Positions 1 to 8,831 of a stretch of DNA of 64,000 bases are shown one piece after another; the first letter of the stretch is position 1, and each line of letters opens with the position of its first letter. The translations under genes were made by a program, and so were the position numbers. The notes beneath the pieces are model-generated. The model did not search any database and was not told where the DNA came from. It saw only the letters and a list, made by a program, of their open reading frames with translations. This DNA comes from Postechiella marina (lineage in GTDB: Bacteria; Bacteroidota; Bacteroidia; Flavobacteriales; Flavobacteriaceae), in NCBI RefSeq assembly GCF_039538365.1, contig NZ_BAABCA010000003.1, positions 310,001-374,000 on the forward strand, in the 5' to 3' direction.

Positions 1-223
1 GGCGTTAATTTCTCGCTATGCTGTTGGTAGTATTAACAATATAGAGCGACATCAAAATATATCTTTTGGTTCTTTAAACAAAGGGTACACAGAATCTGGA
101 ATAGAGCTTAATAAATTATTCTTTGGTTTCGGGTTAAGTTTTACATATAGGTATGGCGCTTATCACTTACCGCAAGTACAAGATAATATTGCGTTAAAAT
201 TTACTTTTAATCTAACATTATAA
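1..223 (+). CDS. C-terminal end of a DUF5686-type outer-membrane protein (partial)
   Basis: The reading frame is open from the window edge (first full codon at position 2) to a TAA at 221-223, giving 73 residues. The tail has the pattern of the last beta-strands of an outer-membrane barrel, with FGFGLSFTYRYG, then LPQVQDN and a final strand ending KFTFNLTL. That ending, including the short turn with Leu-Pro before an Asp-Asn, is what I recall for the DUF5686 family, which carries an N-terminal carboxypeptidase-like domain and a large barrel in Bacteroidota. The assignment rests only on this tail, so the family is probable and the function unknown. It ends 62 bases before the next gene, on the same strand. 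Confidence 0.6.
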   Translation, partial: ALISRYAVGSINNIERHQNISFGSLNKGYTESGIELNKLFFGFGLSFTYRYGAYHLPQVQDNIALKFTFNLTL

Positions 224-256
224 AACTTTTCAAGTACTTAATACATAGGTTTTTTC

Positions 257-264
257 TACCTTTG
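257..264 (+). promoter_or_regulatory. Candidate Bacteroidota -7 element (TACCTTTG)
   Basis: TACCTTTG matches the Bacteroidota -7 consensus TAnnTTTG and ends 21 bases before the ATG at 286, giving a normal short leader. I see no clear TTTG at the -33 position, so the call rests on the -7 match and its placement in the gap after the DUF5686 gene. Confidence 0.5.
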
Positions 265-285
265 CCAATCTTTTTAAACTAAGGT

Positions 286-2691
286 ATGTTTAAACTTTTT
301 ACAGCACAATTTTGGGACATTACAGCAAGGCTTATTCTTAGAAATAAAATAAGTATTCTTATTGCAATTATTTTAGTAACCTATCTATTTAGTACACAAT
401 GGCAATACATGCGCTTTAGCAACTCTGAAGCCAATATGCTACCAGATAATCACGAGGTAAACCTTACTTACAACAAGTTTTTACAAACCTTTGGAGAAGA
501 AGGAAACCTAATTATAATTGGAGTAAAAGATAGCACGCTTTTTACTGTAGATAAGTTAAAAGCTTGGAATACATTTTGCGACGAACTTAAAGACTACGAC
601 GCTGTAGAATCGGTAATATCTATAAAAGATTTACAAAAACTTATAAAAGATAGCGCTAACCAAAAGTTTGCTTTAGAGCCCTTTATAAAAGACTCCATAA
701 CATCTATAGCGCAAATAGAAAAGCTTCAAAAAGAGCTGTTTGTACAATATCCTTTTTACGATAATTTTCTATTTAACAGCAAAACAAAAACCATTCGTAC
801 TGCTGTATATTTAAAAAAGTCTATAGTTAACACATCGGCTAGAAAAAAGTTTGTTTTAAACGATTTGTTGCCAAAAACAAAAGCTTTTGAAACCACCAAT
901 AATCTAGATGTTAGAGTTTCTGGTATGCCATACATACGTACCATGAACTCTCAGAATATTATAGACGAAATTAATTTATTTGTAATAGCTGCACTACTAG
1001 TAACATCTCTTATATTCTTTTTCTTTTTTAGATCGTTTAGAGCCACTTTTATTTCGCTAGTAGTAGTATGTATTGGTGTAGCTTGGACCCTAGGTATTAT
1101 TGGTCTTTTAAAATACGAAGTAAGTGTTTTAACAGCTTTAATTCCGCCATTAATTATTGTAATTGGTATTCCAAACTGTATTTTCTTAATTAATAAATAC
1201 CAGCACGAAGTTAAATTACATGGTAACAAAGTAAAATCTTTACAACGTGTTATTACAAAAATTGGTAACGCTACATTAATGACAAATGTTACCACAGCAT
1301 CTGGTTTTGCTACCTTTATACTAACAGAAAGCAAACTATTAAAAGAGTTTGGTGTAGTAGCATCGCTAAGTATATTAGCCATTTTTATACTATGTTTATT
1401 AATAATACCAATAATATATACCTTTTTACCTTTTCCAAAAGATCGCCACTTAGAGCATTTAAACAAACGTTGGATTGGTGGCTTTGTAAACTGGATGGAG
1501 CGCATGGTAAGACAAAGACGTATAACCATTTATTGTTTTTCTTTAGTGCTACTTATAGCAAGTATAATTGGTATTTATCAAATAAAAATTTCTGGCAGTT
1601 TAATAGAAGATATGCCACAAGACTCAGAGTTTGTTAACGATATTAGGTTTTTCGAAAACGAGTTTAACGGTATTATGCCCGTAGAAATTATGGTAGATAC
1701 CAAGCGTAAAAAAGGAGTTATGAAACTCTCTACTTTAAAACGCATGAACGAGCTAGAGGATTTAATAATAGAAACTCCAGAATTATCTAAACCTGTATCT
1801 GTAGTAAGCTTAGTAAAATATTCAAAACAAGCCTACTACAATGGTAAGCCAAAATATTACCAATTACCAACATCTCAAGAAAACAGTTTTATTCTATCGT
1901 ATGCAAAAAACTCTACATCTAATGTAAACATGTTAAACAATTTTGTAGATAGCACAGGACAATACGCAAGAATAACAACCTTTATGAAAGATATTGGCAC
2001 CGACAAAATGGAGCGTATCGAAGAAAATTTACAAACCAAAATAGACAAAGTTTTTCCTAAAGATCGTTTTGATGTTATTGTAACTGGTAGCGCCTTAGTT
2101 TTTTTAAAAGGCACAAAATATTTGGTAAAAAACTTAGCCATATCCCTATCGTTAGCCATACTTTTAATTTCGCTATTTATGGCTTACATGTTTAGATCTG
2201 GCCGAATGATTATAGTATCGCTAATACCAAACTTGCTTCCATTAGTAATAACTGCAGGACTTATGGGCTATTTAGGTGTCCCCATAAAACCATCAACGAT
2301 ATTAGTATTTAGTATAGCCTTTGGTATATCGGTAGATGACACCATTCACTTTTTAGCAAAATACCGCCAAGAGTTACAAACCAACAACTGGAAAATAAAA
2401 ACATCGGTTTATGGTGCTTTGCGAGAAACTGGCGTAAGTATGTTTTATACATCAATAGTATTATTCTTTGGTTTCTCTGTATTTACCATATCAAGTTTTG
2501 GTGGCACTGTAGCACTCGGCGCATTAGTATCGGCAACACTACTATTTGCCATGCTATCAAACCTACTTTTACTACCATCGCTACTATTATCGCTAGAGCG
2601 TAACATAGCAAATAAAGAAGTATTAAGAAAACCCTCTATAAATATTATTCCAGAAGAAGACGAAACACCACAAGACAACTTAAATAGTTAG
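286..2691 (+). CDS. MMPL/RND-superfamily exporter
   Basis: This 801-residue inner-membrane protein has the two-fold RND layout: an N-terminal membrane helix, a periplasmic loop of about 200 residues, a first cluster of hydrophobic helices (about 230-400), a second periplasmic loop and a second helix cluster (about 625-790). The segment FGISVDDTIHFLAKY in the second half is the helix-4 signature of the MMPL branch, whose charged residues relay protons. Members export lipids, hopanoids or carotenoid-type hydrophobic compounds, or act with partners; no partner membrane-fusion protein is adjacent, which argues against a tripartite drug pump. The substrate cannot be read from the sequence. The ATG at 286 follows a good -7 promoter element. 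It is followed convergently by tadA. Confidence 0.85.
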   Translation: MFKLFTAQFWDITARLILRNKISILIAIILVTYLFSTQWQYMRFSNSEANMLPDNHEVNLTYNKFLQTFGEEGNLIIIGVKDSTLFTVDKLKAWNTFCDELKDYDAVESVISIKDLQKLIKDSANQKFALEPFIKDSITSIAQIEKLQKELFVQYPFYDNFLFNSKTKTIRTAVYLKKSIVNTSARKKFVLNDLLPKTKAFETTNNLDVRVSGMPYIRTMNSQNIIDEINLFVIAALLVTSLIFFFFFRSFRATFISLVVVCIGVAWTLGIIGLLKYEVSVLTALIPPLIIVIGIPNCIFLINKYQHEVKLHGNKVKSLQRVITKIGNATLMTNVTTASGFATFILTESKLLKEFGVVASLSILAIFILCLLIIPIIYTFLPFPKDRHLEHLNKRWIGGFVNWMERMVRQRRITIYCFSLVLLIASIIGIYQIKISGSLIEDMPQDSEFVNDIRFFENEFNGIMPVEIMVDTKRKKGVMKLSTLKRMNELEDLIIETPELSKPVSVVSLVKYSKQAYYNGKPKYYQLPTSQENSFILSYAKNSTSNVNMLNNFVDSTGQYARITTFMKDIGTDKMERIEENLQTKIDKVFPKDRFDVIVTGSALVFLKGTKYLVKNLAISLSLAILLISLFMAYMFRSGRMIIVSLIPNLLPLVITAGLMGYLGVPIKPSTILVFSIAFGISVDDTIHFLAKYRQELQTNNWKIKTSVYGALRETGVSMFYTSIVLFFGFSVFTISSFGGTVALGALVSATLLFAMLSNLLLLPSLLLSLERNIANKEVLRKPSINIIPEEDETPQDNLNS

Positions 2692-2748
2692 TCGTATTAT
2701 ATTTATCCCTTTACGCAAGCAAACCTACTAAAAAAAGTAAAAGCAGGG

Positions 2749-3198
2749 TTAATTTAGGTTACGACGTTCAATAAAAAATCGTTTTAATAAACTAGAAGCC
2801 TCATTAGCCAAAACACCACCTTTAACAACTGTTTTAGGATGTAGTTTCGTGTTTAAATTAATACAGCCACGCTCTTCGTCTCTAGCGCCATAAACAATAT
2901 TAGAAATCTGACTCCAATACAAAGCGCCTGCGCACATTTGGCAAGGCTCTAAAGTAACATACAAAGTACATTTTTGAAGATATTTACCCCCTAAAAAACT
3001 GGCAGCTGCAGTAATAGCCTGCATTTCTGCATGTGCAGTTACATCGTTTAAAGTCTCGGTTAAATTATGCCCGCGAGCAATAATTTTATTATCAATAACA
3101 ATTACTGCACCAACAGGAATCTCACCTTTCTCGTAAGCAAGCTCTGCTTCCTGAAGTGCTCTTTTCATAAAATACGTATCGTCAAAAGGCTCTATCAT
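2749..3198 (-). CDS. tadA: tRNA-specific adenosine deaminase
   Basis: The protein of 149 residues deaminates the wobble adenosine A34 to inosine in tRNA-Arg(ACG). The zinc cytidine-deaminase signature is complete: HAE at 56-58, where Glu58 is the proton shuttle, and PCQMC at 85-89, whose two cysteines complete the zinc site. I chose the ATG at 3198 (MIEPFDDTYF). An open frame extends 48 codons further upstream, but that extension is hydrophobic, not family-like, and would overlap the divergent dxs promoter. The length matches TadA. A guanine deaminase of the same fold is the main alternative, but the ARGHN and HAEM spacing favours TadA. Confidence 0.9.
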   Translation of the reverse strand: MIEPFDDTYFMKRALQEAELAYEKGEIPVGAVIVIDNKIIARGHNLTETLNDVTAHAEMQAITAAASFLGGKYLQKCTLYVTLEPCQMCAGALYWSQISNIVYGARDEERGCINLNTKLHPKTVVKGGVLANEASSLLKRFFIERRNLN

Positions 3199-3202
3199 AA
3201 AA

Positions 3203-3210
3203 CAAAAATA
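3203..3210 (-). promoter_or_regulatory. Candidate -7 element for tadA (TATTTTTG)
   Basis: On the minus strand this reads TATTTTTG, a full match to TAnnTTTG. It ends only four bases before the chosen tadA ATG at 3198, so transcription from it would give an almost leaderless message. No clear -33 element is seen. Confidence 0.4.
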
Positions 3211-3305
3211 CAATATTAAGCAGTTAATTAGTTTATAATACAGCCAGAAGAATAGCAACCACACATTAGCCTTTGTTTTTAAAGCAGAAGAATAATAAAA
3301 ACTTG

Positions 3306-3313
3306 TACTTTTG
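3306..3313 (+). promoter_or_regulatory. Candidate -7 element for dxs (TACTTTTG)
   Basis: TACTTTTG matches TAnnTTTG. It lies immediately upstream of the GTG at 3318, which is the start that best fits the Dxs family. The implied leader is a few bases or none. This promoter position also argues against the upstream ATG at 3273, which would lie before the transcription start. Confidence 0.45.
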
Positions 3314-3317
3314 CTTT

Positions 3318-5090
3318 GTGCAAAAAAACATTTTAAATACAATAAAAAGTCCAGAAGATCTTAGACTTTTAAATCCAGAAGACTTAAACCAACTAGCCAA
3401 CGAGTTACGCCACTTTATTATTAATATAGTCGCAACAAAAGAAGGGCATTTAGGCGCAAGTTTGGGCGTAGTAGAACTTACTATTGCATTACATTACGTA
3501 TTTAACACACCAAAAGATCAACTTATTTGGGATGTTGGACACCAAGCTTACGGACATAAAATATTAACAGGTAGAAAAGACAATTTTCATACCAATAGAC
3601 AACTTGGAGGCCTAAGCGGATTTCCAAAACGCACAGAAAGTCCATACGACACCTTTGGTGTTGGGCACGCCTCTACCTCTATTTCGGCAGCCTTAGGTAT
3701 GGCCATAGCATCGCAATTAAAAGGCGACTTAAATAAACAACACGTAGCAGTTATTGGAGATGCTAGTATTGCAGGAGGCATGGCGTTTGAAGGTTTAAAC
3801 CACGCTGGTGTTACCCATGCTAATTTACTAGTTATTTTAAACGACAATGCCATTGGTATAGACCCAAGTGTTGGCGCATTAAAAATGTATTTAACTAATG
3901 TTAAAAAAGGCACACAGAAACAAGACAATATTTTTGAAGCTTTAAATTTTGATTATTCTGGTCCGATAGACGGGCATAATTTACCTGTACTTATTACAGA
4001 ATTAAAACGATTAAAAACAGTTAAAGGCCCAAAGTTTTTACATATTATTACTACAAAGGGTAAAGGTTTAAAACAAGCCGAAGAGAATCAAGTAAAATAT
4101 CATGCTCCAGGTAAGTTTAATGCTAAAACTGGAGATTTGTTTGTTAAATCGGCTACTGTACAACCCCCTAAATACCAAGATGTTTTTGGCCATACTATTG
4201 TAGAGTTAGCTAAGCAAAATAAAGATATTGTAGGCATTACACCAGCTATGCCCACAGGGAGCTCGTTAAAATACATGATGGATACTATGCCAAATCGCGC
4301 TTTTGATGTTGGCATTGCAGAGCAGCACGCTGTAACATTGGCTGCTGGTATGGCCACACAAGGGTTGGTGGTTTACTGTAATATTTACTCTACTTTTTTA
4401 CAACGTGCTTACGATCAAATTATACATGATGTAGCATTACAAAAACTACCTGTTATTTTTTGTTTAGATAGAGCAGGATTGGTAGGAGAAGATGGCGCTA
4501 CACATCATGGTGTTTACGATTTATCGTACTTACGCAACATACCTAATCTTGTTATTTTTGCGCCAAGAAACGAAATTGAACTGCGTAACATTATGTATAC
4601 GGCACAGCTTGGTTTAGAGTATCCTATTGCTATAAGGTACCCAAGAGGACGCGGTGTAACCATAGACTGGAAACAACCGTTTTCTAAAATTGAATTAGGT
4701 ACTGCAACTACACTTAAAACAGGTAATAAACTTGCTATTTTAAGCGTTGGAAATATGGCAGAACATGTAACCTCAGCTGTAAAAAACACGAATAATCCTG
4801 ATGCTATTTCGCATTATGATATGCGTTTTATAAAACCTTTGGACAAAAAGTTATTGCTTTTCATTTTAAAAAAATACAACACCATTATTACTATTGAAGA
4901 TAATAGTATTGTAGGTGGTTTTGGAAGTGCTATTTTAGAGTTTGCTGCTGCTTACCATTTTACAAACAATATTAAAACACTTGGTATTCCTGATGTATTT
5001 TTAGAACACGGAACTGTTGACGAATTACAACAGTCTATTGGATTAAACGCACAAAATTTAACCGTATTTATTAATACACTTTTAAACTAA
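3318..5090 (+). CDS. dxs: 1-deoxy-D-xylulose-5-phosphate synthase
   Basis: Dxs condenses pyruvate and glyceraldehyde 3-phosphate, using thiamine diphosphate, to give DXP, the first step of the MEP isoprenoid pathway. From the GTG at 3318 it has 590 residues, close to the family's usual 590-620. The sequence shows EGHLGASLGVVELT, the DVGHQAYGHKILTGR block, the thiamine-diphosphate segment GDASIAGGMAFEGLNHAG with NDN downstream, and in the pyrimidine-binding domain DVGIAEQHAVTLAAGMA followed by DRAGLVGEDGATHHG. An ATG at 3273 would add 15 residues (MFLKQKNNK...) that do not resemble Dxs and lie upstream of the -7 element. The stop is followed by a T-rich run but no convincing hairpin. Confidence 0.93.
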   Translation: MQKNILNTIKSPEDLRLLNPEDLNQLANELRHFIINIVATKEGHLGASLGVVELTIALHYVFNTPKDQLIWDVGHQAYGHKILTGRKDNFHTNRQLGGLSGFPKRTESPYDTFGVGHASTSISAALGMAIASQLKGDLNKQHVAVIGDASIAGGMAFEGLNHAGVTHANLLVILNDNAIGIDPSVGALKMYLTNVKKGTQKQDNIFEALNFDYSGPIDGHNLPVLITELKRLKTVKGPKFLHIITTKGKGLKQAEENQVKYHAPGKFNAKTGDLFVKSATVQPPKYQDVFGHTIVELAKQNKDIVGITPAMPTGSSLKYMMDTMPNRAFDVGIAEQHAVTLAAGMATQGLVVYCNIYSTFLQRAYDQIIHDVALQKLPVIFCLDRAGLVGEDGATHHGVYDLSYLRNIPNLVIFAPRNEIELRNIMYTAQLGLEYPIAIRYPRGRGVTIDWKQPFSKIELGTATTLKTGNKLAILSVGNMAEHVTSAVKNTNNPDAISHYDMRFIKPLDKKLLLFILKKYNTIITIEDNSIVGGFGSAILEFAAAYHFTNNIKTLGIPDVFLEHGTVDELQQSIGLNAQNLTVFINTLLN

Positions 5091-5113
5091 TTTTTTTTAT
5101 TAAAACGTTGCTC

Positions 5114-5234
5114 GCGTTAGGGATAGAACGGTATGTTTGAGCTCCCCGACCCAAGGAGGGAGCGAGTAGTGATAGCCCGACTGTTGCTTATACCAAAAAG
5201 GTTTTCTTCTTTTTGGTATAAGCAACAGTAACGC
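5114..5234. repeat. Intergenic palindromic repeat, copy A
   Basis: This 121-base element begins GCGTTAGGGAT and ends in TAACGC, so its ends are inverted repeats. Inside are a short hairpin (GCTCC 5141-5145 with GGAGC 5159-5163), the block GAGTAGTGATAGCCCGAC, and a perfect 18-base-pair inverted repeat (5183-5200 with 5209-5226, loop of eight) beginning GTTGCTTATACC. Related copies lie at 16142 and 47692. It sits between convergent dxs and the AsmA-like gene, where it could act as a bidirectional terminator. The shared blocks across three loci show a dispersed family rather than a one-off terminator. It may be a REP-like element or a structured RNA. Confidence 0.8.
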
Positions 5235-5241
5235 CCAAAAC

Positions 5242-7920
5242 TTATTTAACGGTATCTTTTTCTTTTTTCTTACCAAATAAACCACCTAACGCGTTTTTTA
5301 CTGTATTTGCGGTATTATTGGTTTGTGTTGCGGTAGAATCTGTTTTTTTATTTCCTCCTAGTAAGCCTCCTAAAACGTCTTTAACTGCATTGTTTTGTTG
5401 CTGTTTGGCAGAATCTGTTTTGGTTTTGTTACCTCCAATAACGTCGCCTATTAAATTGGCAATCTTATCTTTTCCTTTGCTTAAAAGTTTTTGTTTTTCT
5501 ATTTCTACAAGCTGCTTGGTAAGGTTAGAAACACCGCTTGTTAAATCGGTTTTTACGGTTGGGCTGGTGTAAGTTCCTCCAATATTTGCAGTAACTGGTA
5601 TGGTAATGTTTTTGGCTTCTTCGCTATCAATTTTACTAATAAGCTGGTTAATATCGCTACCTAAATACTTTGCTGGCACGTTAAAAACAGCATTGTACGC
5701 AACGGTTTGATCGAAACCATGAGCACCAGAAACCGTAATTGCAATGTCTTTATATTTTAAATCGAAAGGTTTTACGCTTACTTTACCGTTTGCAAATTCT
5801 AACTTTGTTTTTAAGTCTTTTAAATCGAGTTTGCTAAAATCTATAAAGCCTAATGCTCCTTCTAGCTTGCTAAATAACTCGGCTTTATTTGTGGCCACAG
5901 ATGTGGTTAATAACTCGCCTAAAGCTTTACCGGAAACCGATGCTAAGTTTGGGGCAAACTCTTTATCTAAATCTCCAGAAATATCTATACTTGTATTTAA
6001 CTTACCATTTAAAAGCTTGGCTATTGGTGCTAAGCTTTGAAGCAAATCTAAGCCTTTAAACGACTTTGCTATATCGAACCCGTTTGCACCTAAATTCATA
6101 TTAAACGTTGGTGTTTTGCCTTTTGTAGAAACGTTACCAGATAGAGCTAAAGCGCCATCAAAAATACTAGATGTCATGTTATCTAACTTAGCTTGCTGGT
6201 CTTTTATTAATAGTTTTCCTTTTACGTTGGTTAAATTTAAATTATCGTAAACCACCGTTTTGGCATTGGCATTTATGGTACAATCTAAAAAATCGGGAAT
6301 TTTTAAAGATTCGGCATCGCTTGTTGTTTTATTATCTGTAGTGTTTGTTTCGTTTTCAGACATAAAATCGCTAACCTTAAACAAATTAGAATTTACATTA
6401 AAATTACCCTGTAACTTACTATTGCTAAGTAGAAAGCCTAATAAATTATCTATACTACCAGAGGCATTTAAATCGCTATCTCCTGTTTTTGCATTAAAAC
6501 TATTTAGCGACACCGTTGGTGTGTTAAATGTTAAATTGGCATCGGCTATATTAATGGGGTTTACAATATCTTTGGATGAAAAAACAAAATTTGAAATACT
6601 TACAGAGCCACTGTTTTTAATGCGATTGTATGCATTGGTCTCAATCGCATTCATATCAAAAGCGGTATTTAATTTGGCTTTTAAAATGCCCGAAAGTTCG
6701 TTTTCTAAATCTATAGGGTAAGCCTTTGTTATGTTTTCTAGGTTTAAAATACCATCTAAATGTGCATCTACAACCATATTTTTTGTTATATTTTTTATGG
6801 TTGCCGATGATTTAAATACATCGTCGTCTATTTTAAAATTTAGTGTGCTAATATCTACAAAAGTATCGTCTACATTACCTGTTGTATTTTTTATTGAAGC
6901 GTTTATGGCAATGTTTGATACGCCTTTTGGTAAATTTGGATACTTAAAATTTGCGTTTTTAGATACTATATTTATATCTAACTTTGGAATCGTAGCATCT
7001 GTAACCATGCCTTTTACTATACCTTTTACTTTAAAATCTCCACTAGTTTCTACGTTTTCTATATTTTTAGAATATTCTTGAGGTATAAGTGCTAAGAAAT
7101 TCTTGAAATCAGACTCTGGGTTTTCAAAAGTAATATCTATGTTTTGTCCCGCCTCTACCATTTGCACAAAACCATCAAATTGCAAAGGCAGGTGGTTAAT
7201 AAAGGCCTTATTGTCTTTAAATGTGTATTTACTATTTTTTAAATCGAGACCTATTAGTGCATCCAATTTTATGGTATTATTGTTTAAATAGTTTGTACTA
7301 TCTAAACTAAAGCTAATATTAGCCTCGCTTTTTGTATCTAACTCTGATGTTTCTGCAGAAAACGTACCATGACCTTCGTGATTAAAGTTGCTTAGCTTTA
7401 TTTCTGTGGCAGACACCTGATCGAGATAGGTAAAAGCACTGTTTTTTATTTGATAATCTTCAATATCGAAAGCAAAACCACTAGTCTCTGCTTTTGTAGT
7501 AGTAGCATTCTCATCTGTTTTTGCAATATCGTAATTTACACGACCTTGCAAGTCTGTTTTAAGGTTTAGCTTAGCCTCGTCTATATTTATACTTTTAACA
7601 ACTATTGGTCCGTCGCTTGCTGTTTTAAACAATTCTTTAATAGACATGGTAAAGGCAATGTCTTTAACAGATGCAAATGTTTCGTCTTTAAAAGGTTCTA
7701 AGTTTGTTATTACTAAATCGTTTACTGCAACATGAGCCTGCGGAAAACCTTTTATAAAGCTTAAACTTACATCGCTAAATTCTACCTTGGCATTTACATT
7801 TTGATTTATAAAAACCTTAACCATATCTTTAATTTGGTTTTGAAATGCAAAGGGAATAGCTATTAAAAGAGCTATAATAATTAAAAGAGTTAGGCCTATA
7901 ATTTTAAAAACTTTTTTCAT
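5242..7920 (-). CDS. AsmA-family envelope protein
   Basis: The 892-residue protein has one N-terminal membrane anchor (KIIGLTLLIIIALLIAIPFAF, about residues 5-25) followed by a long periplasmic region of beta-strand-rich repeats, with AsmA-like features such as VEFSDVSLSFIKGFPQAHVAVNDL near the start and LNGKLNTSIDISGDL and GFDQTVAYNAVFNVP near the C-terminus. AsmA-like proteins are bridge-like envelope proteins linked to lipid transport and outer-membrane homeostasis. The last 110 residues are low-complexity, with repeated VLGGLLGGNKKT and ALGGLFGKKKEKDT blocks rich in Thr, Gln and Lys. The gene is convergent with dxs, with repeat copy A between them. Family placement is solid; the precise role is not visible. 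Confidence 0.85.
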   Translation of the reverse strand: MKKVFKIIGLTLLIIIALLIAIPFAFQNQIKDMVKVFINQNVNAKVEFSDVSLSFIKGFPQAHVAVNDLVITNLEPFKDETFASVKDIAFTMSIKELFKTASDGPIVVKSINIDEAKLNLKTDLQGRVNYDIAKTDENATTTKAETSGFAFDIEDYQIKNSAFTYLDQVSATEIKLSNFNHEGHGTFSAETSELDTKSEANISFSLDSTNYLNNNTIKLDALIGLDLKNSKYTFKDNKAFINHLPLQFDGFVQMVEAGQNIDITFENPESDFKNFLALIPQEYSKNIENVETSGDFKVKGIVKGMVTDATIPKLDINIVSKNANFKYPNLPKGVSNIAINASIKNTTGNVDDTFVDISTLNFKIDDDVFKSSATIKNITKNMVVDAHLDGILNLENITKAYPIDLENELSGILKAKLNTAFDMNAIETNAYNRIKNSGSVSISNFVFSSKDIVNPINIADANLTFNTPTVSLNSFNAKTGDSDLNASGSIDNLLGFLLSNSKLQGNFNVNSNLFKVSDFMSENETNTTDNKTTSDAESLKIPDFLDCTINANAKTVVYDNLNLTNVKGKLLIKDQQAKLDNMTSSIFDGALALSGNVSTKGKTPTFNMNLGANGFDIAKSFKGLDLLQSLAPIAKLLNGKLNTSIDISGDLDKEFAPNLASVSGKALGELLTTSVATNKAELFSKLEGALGFIDFSKLDLKDLKTKLEFANGKVSVKPFDLKYKDIAITVSGAHGFDQTVAYNAVFNVPAKYLGSDINQLISKIDSEEAKNITIPVTANIGGTYTSPTVKTDLTSGVSNLTKQLVEIEKQKLLSKGKDKIANLIGDVIGGNKTKTDSAKQQQNNAVKDVLGGLLGGNKKTDSTATQTNNTANTVKNALGGLFGKKKEKDTVK

Positions 7921-8047
7921 GAAAAGAATTTTGTGGTTTTCGCTTACGCAGAAACGGTATTTAACAAGTTGTTTTATACATATATACGCAAAAATGCCAT
8001 TAAAAGATGGATTCTGTTTTTGTATTAATGTTAATTCTTCCCTAAAA

Positions 8048-8752
8048 TTAAAGTAAATCTATCTCTTCGTTAACCTTTAAATTAAAGCGTTTTCTAAATA
8101 TATAAACACCTAAATACAGAAAAGGTGTATCTATAAAAGCTATTAAAACTTTAAATAGAAAACCACTAATTAACAAACCCAAAAATTTATCCCATGCTAT
8201 AATATGAAATAAACATAATAATCCCACTACAGTAAATGTATCTATAAATTGCGATAAAAAGGTCGAGAAATTATTACGCAACCACAAATGCTTGCCCTTG
8301 GTTAATTGTTTCCAGAAATGATAAATTTTAATGTCTATAAATTGAGCAAACAAATAAGCCATCATACTCGCAAAAACAGCTAAAATAGTATTACCAAAAA
8401 CTGTAGAAAACATACTGTTATTTACTGGAGACCAACTTGTTGCTGGCACTATACTAGACATATAAACAATTAAAAGAGAGAATAGAGAAGCAAATATGCC
8501 TGCTATAACCACTTGGTTAGCGCGCTTTTTACCGTAAATTTCACTTATTAAATCTGTTATTAAAAAAGTAATTGGATAAGGTAAAATACCTACTGATATT
8601 TCGAAAAGTTTACTACCAAAAATTTCAATATCGAAAGGATACCAATAAAAAAATTTCTGAAAAATTAAATTAGAAACAACTAAAGAGGTAATAAATAAAG
8701 CGCCTAAAAGCATGTAAATACGTTGCGCTACAAGTTTGTTTTTTAATGTCAT
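8048..8752 (-). CDS. Queuosine precursor transporter (YhhQ/VUT family)
   Basis: The 234-residue integral membrane protein has about six hydrophobic helices. The segments YPITFLITDLISEIYGKKRAN and a later IDTFTV are characteristic of the family that imports queuosine precursors (preQ0/preQ1 or queuine) for the modified base at tRNA position 34. The predicted helices run through about residues 15-35, 50-75, 80-105, 125-145, 165-190 and 200-220. The gene is alone on its strand, divergent from folK-dNK. The substrate is inferred from family knowledge; I see no queuosine biosynthesis gene in the window. Confidence 0.85.
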   Translation of the reverse strand: MTLKNKLVAQRIYMLLGALFITSLVVSNLIFQKFFYWYPFDIEIFGSKLFEISVGILPYPITFLITDLISEIYGKKRANQVVIAGIFASLFSLLIVYMSSIVPATSWSPVNNSMFSTVFGNTILAVFASMMAYLFAQFIDIKIYHFWKQLTKGKHLWLRNNFSTFLSQFIDTFTVVGLLCLFHIIAWDKFLGLLISGFLFKVLIAFIDTPFLYLGVYIFRKRFNLKVNEEIDLL

Positions 8753-8831
8753 GTAAGTTGTGAATAAATACCTAATGTAAATATAATAGATTAAAAATTG
8801 TTTTAGTTATTTTGCCAATCAGTTCGAAATT

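Noticed and set aside
951..1529. Long open frame opposite the MMPL exporter
   Set aside because: It is a shadow frame of a strongly coding region with no family features; the same holds for the other opposite-strand frames inside large genes.
3273..3317. ATG at 3273 as the dxs start
   Set aside because: It lies upstream of the -7 element at 3306 and adds 15 residues not found in Dxs.
3199..3342. A 48-codon N-terminal extension of TadA
   Set aside because: It is hydrophobic, not family-like, overlaps the dxs promoter region, and a better ATG at 3198 fits TadA length.
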